Assembly: GCA_023423935.1 (NCBI GenBank)
Contig: JAFAEQ010000003.1
Location: 101,337 to 165,336 of the forward strand
Source of the DNA: Pseudomonadota bacterium
GTDB lineage: Bacteria; Pseudomonadota; Gammaproteobacteria; Steroidobacterales; Steroidobacteraceae
Direction: 5' to 3'
Length of the DNA stretch: 64,000 nt
Shown here: positions 42,716-52,299 of the stretch, one piece after another
How positions within the stretch are numbered: the first letter of the stretch is position 1
Layout: every line of letters starts with the position of its first letter
Translations under genes and position numbers: made by a program
The notes under the pieces: generated by a model
Told to the model about the DNA's origin: nothing
Databases searched by the model: none
What the model saw: the letters and a program-made list of their open reading frames with translations, nothing else

Positions 42716-44716
42716 ATGGTTAGGTACATCGTCGCTGCAATCGCGCTTTCTTCTTTCTGCACGTCCATTCCCGCGCAGGCCGAGTCCTCAGCCAGCGTGA
42801 CTTCGCCGGATCGCCGCAATCGCATCGATCTGGAAGTGCAGGACGGGCGTTTGAGCTATTCAGTCTGGCGCGACGGAAAGGAAGTGCTGACCCGTTCGCC
42901 GGTGGGGCTGTTTACGAGTCAGGGTCCGCTGGGCGGCGCCGACATTGAAATCCGCGGTATCGACCCGTCGTCCGTCGATCAGGTGTATGTCCCGGTCGTG
43001 GGCAAATCCTCGCGTGTGCCCGAACGCTACAACCAGAGTGTTCTGCATCTGGTGCGTACTCGCGATGGTGTGAAGTTCGATCTCATCGCTCGCGCCTACC
43101 CGGAGGGCGTTGCGTTTCGCTTCGAGGTGCCTGCGCAGGAGCGATTCAACGCACTCGATGTGTTCTGGGAAACCACGGGCTTCTACTTCCCCGCCGACTA
43201 CAGCTGCTGGGGTGCCAACGCCGGCATTCATGCGAACAGTCACGAGTTCGAGTTCGATCCGGTGCGAGCCTCGAAGATGCGCAACTTCCATTTGTACGAC
43301 GCGCCTTTGCTTTGCCGAACGGCGAGCGGCGCAACGTTCGCGCTGGCGGAATCGGACAAGCGCGATTACGCGGGCGCCTACTTTCGCGGTCGCGGCGATG
43401 GCGGACTCGGCGTGAACATCAGTCTCACGACACGGACCGACAATCCGCAGGATTCGACTGCGTTCAAGGTCGCCGTGCGCAGCTCTCTGGCAGAACGTCC
43501 GCTGCTCACGGCGTGGCGCGTCGTGATGCTCGCCGATTCGCCGGGCGAACTCATTCCTTCGCATCTGATCGAGTTGCTGGCCGAGCCTTCGAAGATCGAG
43601 GACACGAGCTGGATCAAGGCAGGCAAGTCGGCGTGGGACTGGTGGAACGGCTGGGCAGTGGACGTGCCGGATGCCGGCGTCAACACCGCGACTTACAAGG
43701 CGTACATCGACTTCGCACAGAAGCTGGGGCTCGAGTACATCCTGATCGATGAAGGTTGGTACAGGGGCAGCTCCGAAGCACCGCGTCCCGCAGATGTCAC
43801 TGTGCCGATTCCCGCGATGGATCTGCCCGGCATCGTCAAATACGCGGGCGAACGCGGCATCGGTGTGTGGGTCTGGCTGCAATGGAAACAGCTCGAGCGT
43901 CAGCTCGACGATGCGCTCGCGTTGTACGAGAGCTGGGGCATCAAGGGCATCAAAGTCGATTTCATGGATCGCAACGATCAGGAGATGGTCGCCTTCTACC
44001 ATCGCTTGCTCTCGAAGGCCGCGCAGCATCGGCTGATGGTGGATCTGCATGGCGCCTATCCGCCCGACGGTCTTGCTCGCACGTATCCCAACTACCTCAC
44101 ACAGGAAGGTGTGCTCGGTGCCGAGTACAACAAGTTCGGCATGCGTATCACGGCCTCGCTCAACGTGACCTTGCCGTTCACGCGTATGTTGCTCGGTCCG
44201 ATGGATTACACCCCCGGTGGCTTTCACGCGCTGCCGCCTGCGGAGTTCGCTAAGCAGCGTCGATCGATCCGCCCCTTCGTGCAGACGACGCGAGGTCAGG
44301 GTCTCGCCATGTATGTCGTGTACGACAGTCCGCTGGTGATGCTCGCGGACAGTCCCGACTCCTACGTGCTCAGCGACGGCACACTCGCCGAAGGCGTCGA
44401 CTTCCTGAAGGAAGTGCCCGCCACTTGGGATGAAACGCGCTTCATCGCAGGCGATGTGGGCGAGTTCGTCGTGCTTGCCCGGCGCAGGGGCGAGCAGTGG
44501 TACGTCGGTGCGATGACGAACGAAACTGGGCGTGAGCTCAAGGTGCCGCTGAAATTCCTCGACGGACGCGCGTGGCAGGCGCGCATCTGGCAGGACGGCG
44601 CAGACATGAATCGGGTCAGGACATCGAGTTCGAACGTGCGCGCACAGAGCACTCTTTCGTTGAAGCTGGCCGGCTCAGGTGGTGCAGTCGCGATTCTCAG
44701 ACCTGTCGAGCGCTGA
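42716..44716 (+). CDS. Glycoside hydrolase family 97 protein
   Basis: A secreted or periplasmic alpha-glycosidase of 666 residues. The signal peptide is VRYIVAAIALSSFCTSIPAQA. The N-terminal beta-sandwich (about 30-280) precedes the TIM barrel with WDWWNGWAVDVPD, YILIDEGWYR, IGVWVWLQWKQLE, GIKVDFMDRNDQEMVAFYH, LMVDLHGAYPPDGLARTYPN and QEGVLGAEYNK. The Asp in KVDFMD is in the position of the nucleophile of retaining GH97 enzymes such as alpha-galactosidases; this is from memory of the family. Start 42716 has AGGGG upstream. No sugar transporter is nearby. Confidence 0.93.
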   Translation: MVRYIVAAIALSSFCTSIPAQAESSASVTSPDRRNRIDLEVQDGRLSYSVWRDGKEVLTRSPVGLFTSQGPLGGADIEIRGIDPSSVDQVYVPVVGKSSRVPERYNQSVLHLVRTRDGVKFDLIARAYPEGVAFRFEVPAQERFNALDVFWETTGFYFPADYSCWGANAGIHANSHEFEFDPVRASKMRNFHLYDAPLLCRTASGATFALAESDKRDYAGAYFRGRGDGGLGVNISLTTRTDNPQDSTAFKVAVRSSLAERPLLTAWRVVMLADSPGELIPSHLIELLAEPSKIEDTSWIKAGKSAWDWWNGWAVDVPDAGVNTATYKAYIDFAQKLGLEYILIDEGWYRGSSEAPRPADVTVPIPAMDLPGIVKYAGERGIGVWVWLQWKQLERQLDDALALYESWGIKGIKVDFMDRNDQEMVAFYHRLLSKAAQHRLMVDLHGAYPPDGLARTYPNYLTQEGVLGAEYNKFGMRITASLNVTLPFTRMLLGPMDYTPGGFHALPPAEFAKQRRSIRPFVQTTRGQGLAMYVVYDSPLVMLADSPDSYVLSDGTLAEGVDFLKEVPATWDETRFIAGDVGEFVVLARRRGEQWYVGAMTNETGRELKVPLKFLDGRAWQARIWQDGADMNRVRTSSSNVRAQSTLSLKLAGSGGAVAILRPVER

Positions 44717-44794
44717 CTTTGCGTCGACGTGCGAGAGTGCGCTGCGCGAGTAGTTAGGCAACTAGTGACCTGTAACAGCCGATTCAGTATTGAT

Positions 44795-44897
44795 GTCACC
44801 CCGGCGAAGGCCATTAAGGGGTCACCCCGCCGAAGGCCATTAAGGGGTCACCCCGGCGAAGGCCATTAAGGGGTCACCCCGGCGAAGGCCGGGGTCC
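44795..44897 (+). repeat. 26-bp tandem repeat (three copies and a partial)
   Basis: Units at 44795, 44821 and 44847, with a partial fourth at 44873, of GTCACCCCGGCGAAGGCC followed by ATTAAGGG, with one base difference in the second. The core GGCGAAGGCCGGG motif and its complement at 44932-44965 form a hairpin of a kind common in proteobacterial genomes. Confidence 0.9.
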
Positions 44898-44989
44898 AGG
44901 CCCTGTGACCGACGGGCAGCCCCGCGCGGAGATCCCGGCCTTCGCCAGGCCTTCGCCGGGATGACGACCAAAGCAACACTCTCGAATCA

Positions 44990-45215
44990 GTCGTTCAGTC
45001 CACTAGTCCGCTAGCCAACTGGCTGTTAGCAAAGAACAGAGGCTCCTGTGGGTTTGGCTTTAGCCGAACATCAAACCTGTCCGACTAAAGTCGGACCCAC
45101 AGGGGAGAACGCAGCGCGAGTCGCTAGCCAACGAGTCCGCTAGTCGGCTAGCCAGAGAACAACAACTTTCTGTGGGTTCGGCTTCAGCCGAACATCGTTG
45201 GTCGAGTGACGACCA
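44990..45215. repeat. Repeat array A: CTAG block and two palindrome doublets
   Basis: CTAG blocks at 44998-45022 and 45119-45155 alternate with GGCTTTAGCCGAA and CCGACTAAAGTCGG palindromes at about 45046-45103 and one at about 45170-45197. The doublet is in the reverse orientation compared with the arrays from 48.7 kb on. The rest of the gap between GH97 and the HemD-like gene shows nothing else. Confidence 0.8.
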
Positions 45216-45361
45216 ATAGCATGTGATGCGATCCCCTGTAGGAGGCGGCCGCTCGCGCGAATGAGATGACTTACTTGCGACACCAGGTCACGTAAGCGTC
45301 TCATTCGAAGAGTCGGCCGAGCCATGCAGTTGCGGCCGCGCAGTTAGTGTCGGAGATCACC

Positions 45362-46183
45362 ATGCAGGAACAAACGTTGACAGGCCGCACTGTCGCCGTG
45401 CCGGAAACGCGCGAGCTCGATGTGTTTGCATCGATGCTCGAGCGCCGCGGTGCTCAGGTGCTGCGCTGCCCGCTGGTCGCCATTCTCGATGCGCCGGATC
45501 CGCAGCCGATTCTCGAGTGGGTGCGCCGTTTCAATGCAGGTGAATTCGATGATCTGATCCTGCTCACGGGCGAAGGCCTGCGTCGCATCCTTCGGTGTCT
45601 CGATCTGCATGCTCCAAGTGAGCGCGAAGCTTTCATCGTTCAGCTGGCGCGCGTTCGAAAGATCACACGCGGACCGAAGCCTGCGCGCGCGCTGCGAGAG
45701 CTGGGCCTGAAGCCCGACATCGCTGCCGAAACGCCGACGACAGAAGGCGTGATCGCATCGCTGCGCAGTGCCGGCGATCTCAGCGCGCGCAAAGTGGCGG
45801 TGCAGTTGTATGGCACCGAGCCCAACCGGCCGCTGATCGACTTTCTGGAATCCGCCGGCGCGACCGTCGCGACGGTTGCACCTTATATATATGCGGACAA
45901 AGCCGATGACGAAGCGGTGCATGCGCTGCTCACGAAAATGGCGGCCGGAGAAGTCGATGTGATTGCGTTCACCAGCACGCCGCAAGTCGAACGCCTGTTC
46001 TCGGTCGGCCCAATCGATCTGGTGAAGACGGCACTCGAGCGCACCGCGATCGCCGCCGTTGGTCCGGTCGTCGCAGATGCTCTGGCGCGACGCCAGATCA
46101 CGCCACGATTGATGCCACAGGATTCCTTCTTCATGAAGCCGCTGACGAGTGCGATCGAAGACGGTCTGGGACCGAAGACGTGA
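45362..46183 (+). CDS. Second uroporphyrinogen-III synthase-like protein
   Basis: A 273-residue HemD-fold protein, divergent from the hemD at 28435-29223. Marks are LTGRTVAVPETRELDVFASM, LILLTGEGLRRIL, VRKITRGPKPARALRELG, KVAVQLYGTEPNRPLIDFLE, VAPYIY and DVIAFTSTPQVERL. Start 45362 is supported by GGAG seven bases upstream. Stand-alone copies in other bacteria often accompany siroheme or nitrate assimilation genes, none of which are near. Biochemical role uncertain. Confidence 0.85.
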   Translation: MQEQTLTGRTVAVPETRELDVFASMLERRGAQVLRCPLVAILDAPDPQPILEWVRRFNAGEFDDLILLTGEGLRRILRCLDLHAPSEREAFIVQLARVRKITRGPKPARALRELGLKPDIAAETPTTEGVIASLRSAGDLSARKVAVQLYGTEPNRPLIDFLESAGATVATVAPYIYADKADDEAVHALLTKMAAGEVDVIAFTSTPQVERLFSVGPIDLVKTALERTAIAAVGPVVADALARRQITPRLMPQDSFFMKPLTSAIEDGLGPKT

Positions 46184-46189
46184 AGAGTG

Positions 46190-47057
46190 GGGCGGCCGCA
46201 AAGACCGCATAAAAAAAGAAGAATCGAAGAGTAACCACATAGAACACAGAGAACACATAGACCGAGGCTGAGCTTGATCACCTCAGTTCTCTGCTGTGGG
46301 CTCGGCTTAACCGAACAGGTCGGGATGTCCGCCTGAAGTCGGACCCACAGCGGGAGTCACTAGCCAACTAGGCGCTAGTCACCTAGCCAGAGAGGAATCC
46401 AGTCCTACTGCGGGTTCGGCTTTTAGCCAAACAGGTTTGGGGATGTTCGACTAAATTCTGACCCACAGTTCATCCCTTCTTTTCTGCGGTCTTTGCGGCT
46501 CTCTGATCCGCTGTCCGACTGAAGTCGGACCCACAGGAGGAGTCGCTGGCCAACTAGTCCACTAGCTGGAGAGCACCTTCTGCTGTGGGTTCGGCTTTAG
46601 CCAGGCTTTAGCCGGCTTAGCCGAACAAAACCCTTCGGAAAACTCTTCATCTGACCAGCAGACCAGCAGACCAGTTGGCCAGCTGCTTCTTCTTTGTGGG
46701 TTCGGCTTAGCCGAACAGGTTTGGGAATGTCCGACTGAAGTCGACTCCCCCTTAGGTTGTCGCTTCCTTTTGCGGTCTTTGCGGCTCTCTGTCCTCTGTC
46801 CGACTAAAGTCGGACCCACAGCGGGAGTCACTAGCCAACTAGGCGCTAGTCAGCTAGCCAGAGAGAAATCCACTCCTACTGTGGGTTCGGCTTTAGCCTG
46901 ACTTTAGCCGGCTTTAGCCGAACAGGTCGGGATGTCCAACTAAAGTCGGACCCTCTAGTTTTTCTCCTTCCTTTTTGCGGTCTTTGCGGCTCTCTGTCCT
47001 CTGTCGACTGAAATCGGGACCCGCAGTTTGCGGCCCCTCTGTCCTTCAGCTCTGCAC
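46190..47057 (-). repeat. Repeat array B (reverse orientation)
   Basis: The GCCGCAAAGACCGC box occurs forward near 46195 and reversed near 46490, 46775 and 46980. Palindromes GGTTCGGCTTTAGCC and CCGACTAAAGTCGG, CTAG blocks near 46367 and 46831, a 46231-46262 ACAGAG fragment, and a CCAGCAGACCAGCAGACCAG stretch near 46658 fill it. Most modules are inverted compared with the later arrays. Confidence 0.85.
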
Positions 47058-47126
47058 AAAAGGCCACTGAAGTGAATCGAACTGCGGCGAGTAGAATCGC
47101 GGGCGCCGTTCGCCCGGAGAGTTCCT

Positions 47127-48749
47127 ATGCGCTCTGTTCTGTACGCTCTCGCGCTGCTCACGTTTACGGCAATCTCCAACGCAGATTCGCGGACCGATCC
47201 GCATGCCGCACATGGTCTCGGCAAGATCGACTTTCCTGTGAGCTGCTCGCCCGCTGCACAGGATCAATTCACCACTGCGACCTTGTTGCTGCATCACATG
47301 ACGTATCCGCAGGCGCGCGAGGCGTTCGAGAAAGCGGTGGCCATCGATCCGCAATGTGCGATGGCGCATTGGGGAATTGCGATGACGTTGTTCCAGCCGC
47401 TGTGGCCCACTCGACCTAAGCCCGCCGACTTGCAGCGCGGGTGGAACGAAGTGCAGACAGCGAAGCGTCTGCACCCGCAGAACGATCGCGAAGGGCTGTT
47501 CATTACCGCGGCCGAAGCATTCTTTCTCGAGCCCAGCGGAACCGACTATTGGTTGCGTATTCGTCGTTGGGAACAGGCGCAACAGAAAGCGTTCGAAGCG
47601 CTGCCCGATGATTCCGAAGCTCAGGTCTTCTATGCGCTGTCGCATCTGGCGACGACACCCGCCGACAATCCAGGTCGCGAGCATGCAGATCGCGCGGCGG
47701 CGATTCTGTTGAAAGTGTATGAACGCAATCCCGATCATCCCGGCGCGATGCACTACCTCGTTCACGCCAACGACGTGCCCGGTCGCGAACACGAGCTACT
47801 CGAGATCACGAATCGTTATGCGCAGCTCGCGCCCGACAATCCCCACGCGCTGCACATGCCCACTCATATATATACGCGCATCGGGGATTGGGACGGCGTC
47901 ATCCGCGGTAATCTGCGCGCGGCCGATGCTGCGTTGAAGTATCCGGCTGGTGAGAAGGGTGAATACGTGTGGGACGAGTTCCCGCATGCAATCGAATACC
48001 TGGTCTACGCGTATCTGCAGCAGGGTAACGATCAGGCCGCGGCAGAGCAGATCAAGCGATTGCAAACGGTCGGGCACATCGAGCCATCGTTCAAGACTGC
48101 GTTCCACTCGGCGTCGACGCCTGCGAGATATGCGCTCGAACGTCATGCCTGGAACGAAGCTGCGCTGATCGAGCCGAGACAGCCTGCGGATCTCGATTGG
48201 GATCGATTCGGCTGGCCTGAAGCGACTGCCGTGTTTGCACACGGTCTGGGCGCAGCGCGACTGGGCGATGTGGCGGCAGCGAAGGCATCCGCGCAGCGAT
48301 TGCAGGCGTTGGAAGCGGCGACGACCTCGACCGGTGAAACACTGTTTGCGCGCAACATCGGTGTCCTGCGACTGGAGCTCGACGCGTGGATTGCGCAGGC
48401 CGAGAAGCGCACGGGTCCTGCGCTTGAGCTCATGCACAAAGCCGTCGCGCTCGAAACCTCGACGCCGAAGCACGCCGTCACGCCCGCGCCGACATTGCCG
48501 GCCGGCGAGCAGCTCGGCGATCTGTTGATGCAGCAGAAGAAACCGAAAGAGGCGCTGGAGGCGTATCAGCAATCACTCGCGCGCTACCCGAACAGATTCA
48601 ATTCGCTCCATGGCGCAGCACAGGCCGCTGCCGCGTCAGGTGATAAAGCGAACGCGCGCAAGTACTACGAACAACTCGTCGCGCTTGCAGGACAAGGCAC
48701 ACGCCAGCCGCCGCTCAAAGAAGCGAAAGCTTTCCTGGCTGCTGGGTGA
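47127..48749 (+). CDS. Exported TPR-repeat protein
   Basis: A 540-residue secreted protein. The signal peptide SVLYALALLTFTAISNA is followed by helical repeats of TPR type, for example AREAFEKAVAIDPQCAMAHW, RAAAILLKVYERNPDHPGAMHY and ALEAYQQSLARYPNRF. A conserved GRIGDWDGV-like stretch and HMPTHIYTRIGDWDGVI are typical of a family annotated only as TPR proteins. GGAGAG lies before the ATG, and TAGAAT at 47091-47096 may be the -10 box. Function unknown. Confidence 0.88.
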   Translation: MRSVLYALALLTFTAISNADSRTDPHAAHGLGKIDFPVSCSPAAQDQFTTATLLLHHMTYPQAREAFEKAVAIDPQCAMAHWGIAMTLFQPLWPTRPKPADLQRGWNEVQTAKRLHPQNDREGLFITAAEAFFLEPSGTDYWLRIRRWEQAQQKAFEALPDDSEAQVFYALSHLATTPADNPGREHADRAAAILLKVYERNPDHPGAMHYLVHANDVPGREHELLEITNRYAQLAPDNPHALHMPTHIYTRIGDWDGVIRGNLRAADAALKYPAGEKGEYVWDEFPHAIEYLVYAYLQQGNDQAAAEQIKRLQTVGHIEPSFKTAFHSASTPARYALERHAWNEAALIEPRQPADLDWDRFGWPEATAVFAHGLGAARLGDVAAAKASAQRLQALEAATTSTGETLFARNIGVLRLELDAWIAQAEKRTGPALELMHKAVALETSTPKHAVTPAPTLPAGEQLGDLLMQQKKPKEALEAYQQSLARYPNRFNSLHGAAQAAAASGDKANARKYYEQLVALAGQGTRQPPLKEAKAFLAAG

Positions 48750-48766
48750 GGAGCGGAGCTGTTCGG

Positions 48767-49405
48767 CTAAAGCCAGCTTCGGAGGGCCGCAAAGACCGCA
48801 AAAAAGAAGGGACAAACTGGATGTCAGACTTCAGCCTGACTTCAGCCGGACAAGTTTGATGTTCGGCTAAAGCCGAACCCACAGTGAAACGGTTCTCTCT
48901 GGCTAGCGGCCTAGCGAACTGGTTGGCTAGTTACTCGCGCAGCATCCCCTGTGGGTCCGACTTCAGTCGGACAGAGCTAGGAGGGCCGCAAAGACCGCAA
49001 AAAAGAGGGGATGAACTGTAGGTCCCAACCCCGTGTTCCCGGGCTCCCCGTGGAGATCTCTCCTCTTCACTCTGTGCCCTCTGTGTGAACCCTCCTTCCT
49101 TCCTGGATCCCTTCCGCCGGACAAGAACCTGTTCGGCTGAAGCCGAACCCACAGTAGGAGTGGATTTCACTCTGCCTAGCTGCCTAGCGCCTGGTTGGCT
49201 AGCTACTTCTCCCTGTGGGTCCGACTTCAGTCGGACAGGGCTCGGAGGGCCGCAAAGACCGCAAAAAAGAAGGGATGAACTGTAGGTCCGACTTTAGTCG
49301 GACATCTCAAAGCCTGTTCGGCTAAAGCCAGGCTAAAGCCGAACCCACAGTGCAACGGTTCTCTCTCGCTAGCAGCTAGCGCCTAGTGGCTAGTGACTCG
49401 CGCAG
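48767..49405 (+). repeat. Repeat array C
   Basis: GCCGCAAAGACCGC boxes start near 48785, 48984 and 49248. Forward palindromes CCGACTTCAGTCGG are at 48949-48973, 49213-49237 and 49280-49304. The partner GTTCGGCT(A/G)AAGCCGAAC is near 48860 and at 49130-49154 and 49320-49350. CTAG blocks are near 48900, 49177 and 49366. A CTGTG fragment lies near 49070. It separates the convergent TPR and LytTR genes. Confidence 0.85.
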
Positions 49406-49410
49406 CGCTC

Positions 49411-50295
49411 CTAAGCCTGAACCCCACTCGCCAACTCCGACCGCAGCGCGCTGCGGTAACGTCTGCTGCAGGGCACGCGAGTGCCGTCCTTCAAGAGCAA
49501 GCGCGCATCGCCGCTGTCGAGTGGTTCGATCTGGGTCAGGAAATCGAGATTCACGATGTAGCTGCGATGCACGCGCACGAAGCGGTCCGGGTCGAGGCGC
49601 TCCTGGATGGCCGTCATGGTCGAACGCAACGGATACACGCGACCGCGCACATGCAGGTTCACGTAGTTCTCTGCGGCTTCGAGATACTCGATCTCGTTCG
49701 CCGGGACCAGGAATTCAGCGCCGAGCTTGCGCACGAGGAAGCGGCTTGGGCGATCGACCGCTTCGACGGGTGGGCCGGTATCCGGCGCACTGAGTAAGCG
49801 TGCCTCGCCGCGCAGGCGCAGAAGCAGGAATCGGTAGAAATAGACCACCAGCAGGATCGACGCGTAGGACCGCACGTCCTTGAGGTACTCGTAGAAGAGT
49901 TCCTCGTTCCAGCTCCCGAACTGATAGCGGCTTCCGTTCAGCTGATAGACCACCTCCCGGATCGCCACCATGCCGAGGACATGAAGCAGCGAGTAGGGGA
50001 TCGTCGCGAGTACATGCCAAGGCAGCACGCGACGCCAGGTCTGTGCCCGGAATGGAAAGCGGCGGTCAAACCACAGCTGCAGCGGCAGCAGTGCGAACAG
50101 GAGCGCTGCGCTCGAGTATTCCCAGGTGAGCGGTTCCCACCACTCGACGTCCATGCCATGACGGTGCATGTCCATGAACGAGACGACGCTGTTGAAGGCG
50201 GCGTTCACTGACCACCAGGTCCCCCAGAGCAAGGTTTCCCACATGCGGCGATGGCGATCGTAACGGTCAAGTGCGCCATGAGATTCGTTCGGCAT
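49411..50295 (-). CDS. Membrane-bound LytTR transcriptional regulator
   Basis: A 294-residue regulator with four predicted membrane helices in the N-terminal two thirds (AAFNSVVSFMDMHRHGMD, SSAALLFALLPLQLWFDR, LATIPYSLLHVLGMVAI, YASILLVVYFYRFLLLRL). A C-terminal LytTR domain has FLVPANEIEYLEAAENYVNL, FVRVHRSYIVNLDFL and VPCSRRYRSALRS. It has no receiver domain, so it probably senses a membrane signal directly. Start 50295 (MPNESHGALDRYD) is preferred over the frame open to 50445. It is divergent from the PQQ enzyme gene, which may be its target. Confidence 0.88.
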   Translation of the reverse strand: MPNESHGALDRYDRHRRMWETLLWGTWWSVNAAFNSVVSFMDMHRHGMDVEWWEPLTWEYSSAALLFALLPLQLWFDRRFPFRAQTWRRVLPWHVLATIPYSLLHVLGMVAIREVVYQLNGSRYQFGSWNEELFYEYLKDVRSYASILLVVYFYRFLLLRLRGEARLLSAPDTGPPVEAVDRPSRFLVRKLGAEFLVPANEIEYLEAAENYVNLHVRGRVYPLRSTMTAIQERLDPDRFVRVHRSYIVNLDFLTQIEPLDSGDARLLLKDGTRVPCSRRYRSALRSELASGVQA

Positions 50296-50507
50296 CGGCA
50301 GATTGTAGTCGCGCTCCCGTTCTTGCTGCCTTGTCCGAGTGTCTATCGATGACGTCGCGCTAACGAGTCGCAGGTCCTGCAGCCACGGGTCACCGCTCGT
50401 CACTGATTCCCGCCGCTGGGCCCCAAGTCTTCCCCCAACAGTCACTTACGAATGGATCGCTGCGAGCTGCGCAGACATCGTTGCGCTCAAGTTCTGACGG
50501 AGGGTGT

Positions 50508-52280
50508 ATGAGGCGAGCAGTGGCGAGTGTGTGTGGATTGATGGCGAGCGTCGGTGCTTTCGGCGCCGAGCCGATCGTGCCAGCGAATGTCGGTGGCCTC
50601 GAAGTTGCCTGGACCTATGACACGGGCGACCCGACTGAGCCGCTCGTGCCCGGCGGTAAAGCTCCGGCGTTCGAGGCAACCCCGGTCGTCAAGGACGGCG
50701 TCCTGTATCTCTCTACGCCCATGGGAACGGTCGCCGCACTTGATGCCGATTCCGGCAAGGAGCTCTGGAAAGTCGATCTCCAGATCCGTCGCAGTACTAA
50801 CTACAGCGACTTCGCCAATCGCGGTCCGACGTTGCATGGAGATCACCTCTATGTCGGTACGAACGATGGCCGGCTCGCCTGCCTCGTGCGGAAGACGGGC
50901 AAGTTCTGTACTCAGTTCGGAGAAGGCGGGCAGATCAATCTCGCGCGCGGATTGCGACATGCGCCGCAGTGGTTCGGCGAATACGGCGTGACCTCACCGC
51001 CCGCCGCATATGGGGATGTGGTGATCGTGGGCTCGTCCGTCGCCGACAACAGTCGGGCCCAGATGGCCTCCGGTGAAGTCCGTGCCTTCGATGCGAAGAC
51101 CGGTGCGCTGCGCTGGACCTTCCATCCACTGCCCGAGGACTCGCCCGCCGGCGGTGCCAACGCGTGGTCACGCATCGTCGTCGATGAATCGAGCGGTCTC
51201 GTGTTCATTCCCACGGGCAGCCCTAGTCCTGACTACTTCGGTGGCCTGCGTCCGGGGGCCAATGCCGATGCCAATTCCATGATCGCGTTGAAGGCTGCCA
51301 CGGGCGAGCGCGTCTGGAGCTTCCAGACCGTTCATCACGATCTCTGGGATTACGATGTCGCATCGCCTGCCGCACTTTATCCAGGCGCGAACGGTCCGGC
51401 GGTCGCAGTGGGCAGCAAATCGGGTCACGTCTTCCTGCTCGATCGGCTCACTGGCAAGCCGCTGTTTCCTGTTGTCGAGAAGCCGGTCCCCGCGAGCGAC
51501 GTTCCCGGCGAGGTCGCTTTCGCGACGCAACCCTTTCCGGCCAAGCCACAAAGTCTCGTGCCGCAGCAGATCACCGAAGCAGACATCTGGGGCGCGACGC
51601 CGGAAGAGCTCGAGAGCTGTCGTGCGACATTCCGCACGTTGCGCAATGAAGGCGTGTTCACGCCGCCGAGTCTGCGCGGCACGTTGCACGTACCGGGCAA
51701 CATCGGCGGCTTGCACTGGGGCGGGCTCGCTTGGGATCCGGTGCATCGCGTGTTGATTGCACCCGTCAATCGCTTTCCCGCGATCATCCGACTCATTCCG
51801 CGTGCCGACTTCGCAGCGGCGAAGAAAGAATTTCCCAACCGCGAGACGACGGAACAGAACAGCACGCCCTATGGCATGTCGCGCGAATTCTTTCTGTCGC
51901 CGCAAGGCAATCCCTGCATCGCGCCGCCCTGGGGTGAGCTCGTTGCCATTCGCGTCGATTCGGGAGAAATCGCGTGGCGCGTAACGCTCGGCGATCTCGG
52001 TGACGGCCAGGGTCCGGCAACCGGCTCTCCAAACCTCGGCGGCGTTGCAACCACGAACACTGGCATTGCGTTCGTCGGCGCCACGCTCGACGGCTACTTC
52101 CGTGCCTTCGACACAGCAACGGGCAAGGAACTCTGGAAGTCGAAACTCCCGACCGGCGCTCGCGCAACACCCCTGGTGTTCGAATCGAAGCGCGGCACCA
52201 TGATCGCCATCGCCGCCGGCGGTCACTCGTACAAGTCATCGCCACCGGGAACGAAGTTGATCGTGTTCGGGCTGCGCTGA
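50508..52280 (+). CDS. PQQ-dependent dehydrogenase resembling the glucose dehydrogenase catalytic domain
   Basis: A 590-residue periplasmic beta-propeller quinoprotein. After the signal peptide (VASVCGLMASVGAFGA) it follows the catalytic part of membrane glucose dehydrogenase closely: TVHHDLWDYDVASP with the catalytic aspartate region, ADIWGATPEELESCR, GVFTPPSLRGTLHVPGNIGG, LHWGGLAWDP, SPQGNPCIAPPWGELVAI and IAAGGHSYKS. The five membrane helices of E. coli Gcd are missing, so it must be soluble. ACGGAGGG sits well before the ATG. No PQQ synthesis genes are in the window. Confidence 0.9.
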   Translation: MRRAVASVCGLMASVGAFGAEPIVPANVGGLEVAWTYDTGDPTEPLVPGGKAPAFEATPVVKDGVLYLSTPMGTVAALDADSGKELWKVDLQIRRSTNYSDFANRGPTLHGDHLYVGTNDGRLACLVRKTGKFCTQFGEGGQINLARGLRHAPQWFGEYGVTSPPAAYGDVVIVGSSVADNSRAQMASGEVRAFDAKTGALRWTFHPLPEDSPAGGANAWSRIVVDESSGLVFIPTGSPSPDYFGGLRPGANADANSMIALKAATGERVWSFQTVHHDLWDYDVASPAALYPGANGPAVAVGSKSGHVFLLDRLTGKPLFPVVEKPVPASDVPGEVAFATQPFPAKPQSLVPQQITEADIWGATPEELESCRATFRTLRNEGVFTPPSLRGTLHVPGNIGGLHWGGLAWDPVHRVLIAPVNRFPAIIRLIPRADFAAAKKEFPNRETTEQNSTPYGMSREFFLSPQGNPCIAPPWGELVAIRVDSGEIAWRVTLGDLGDGQGPATGSPNLGGVATTNTGIAFVGATLDGYFRAFDTATGKELWKSKLPTGARATPLVFESKRGTMIAIAAGGHSYKSSPPGTKLIVFGLR

Positions 52281-52299
52281 GACCAAGTTCGGAACGGAT

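Noticed and set aside
42860..44227. 455-codon open frame antisense to GH97
   Set aside because: Shadow frame caused by high GC. The plus strand encodes an unmistakable GH97 protein.
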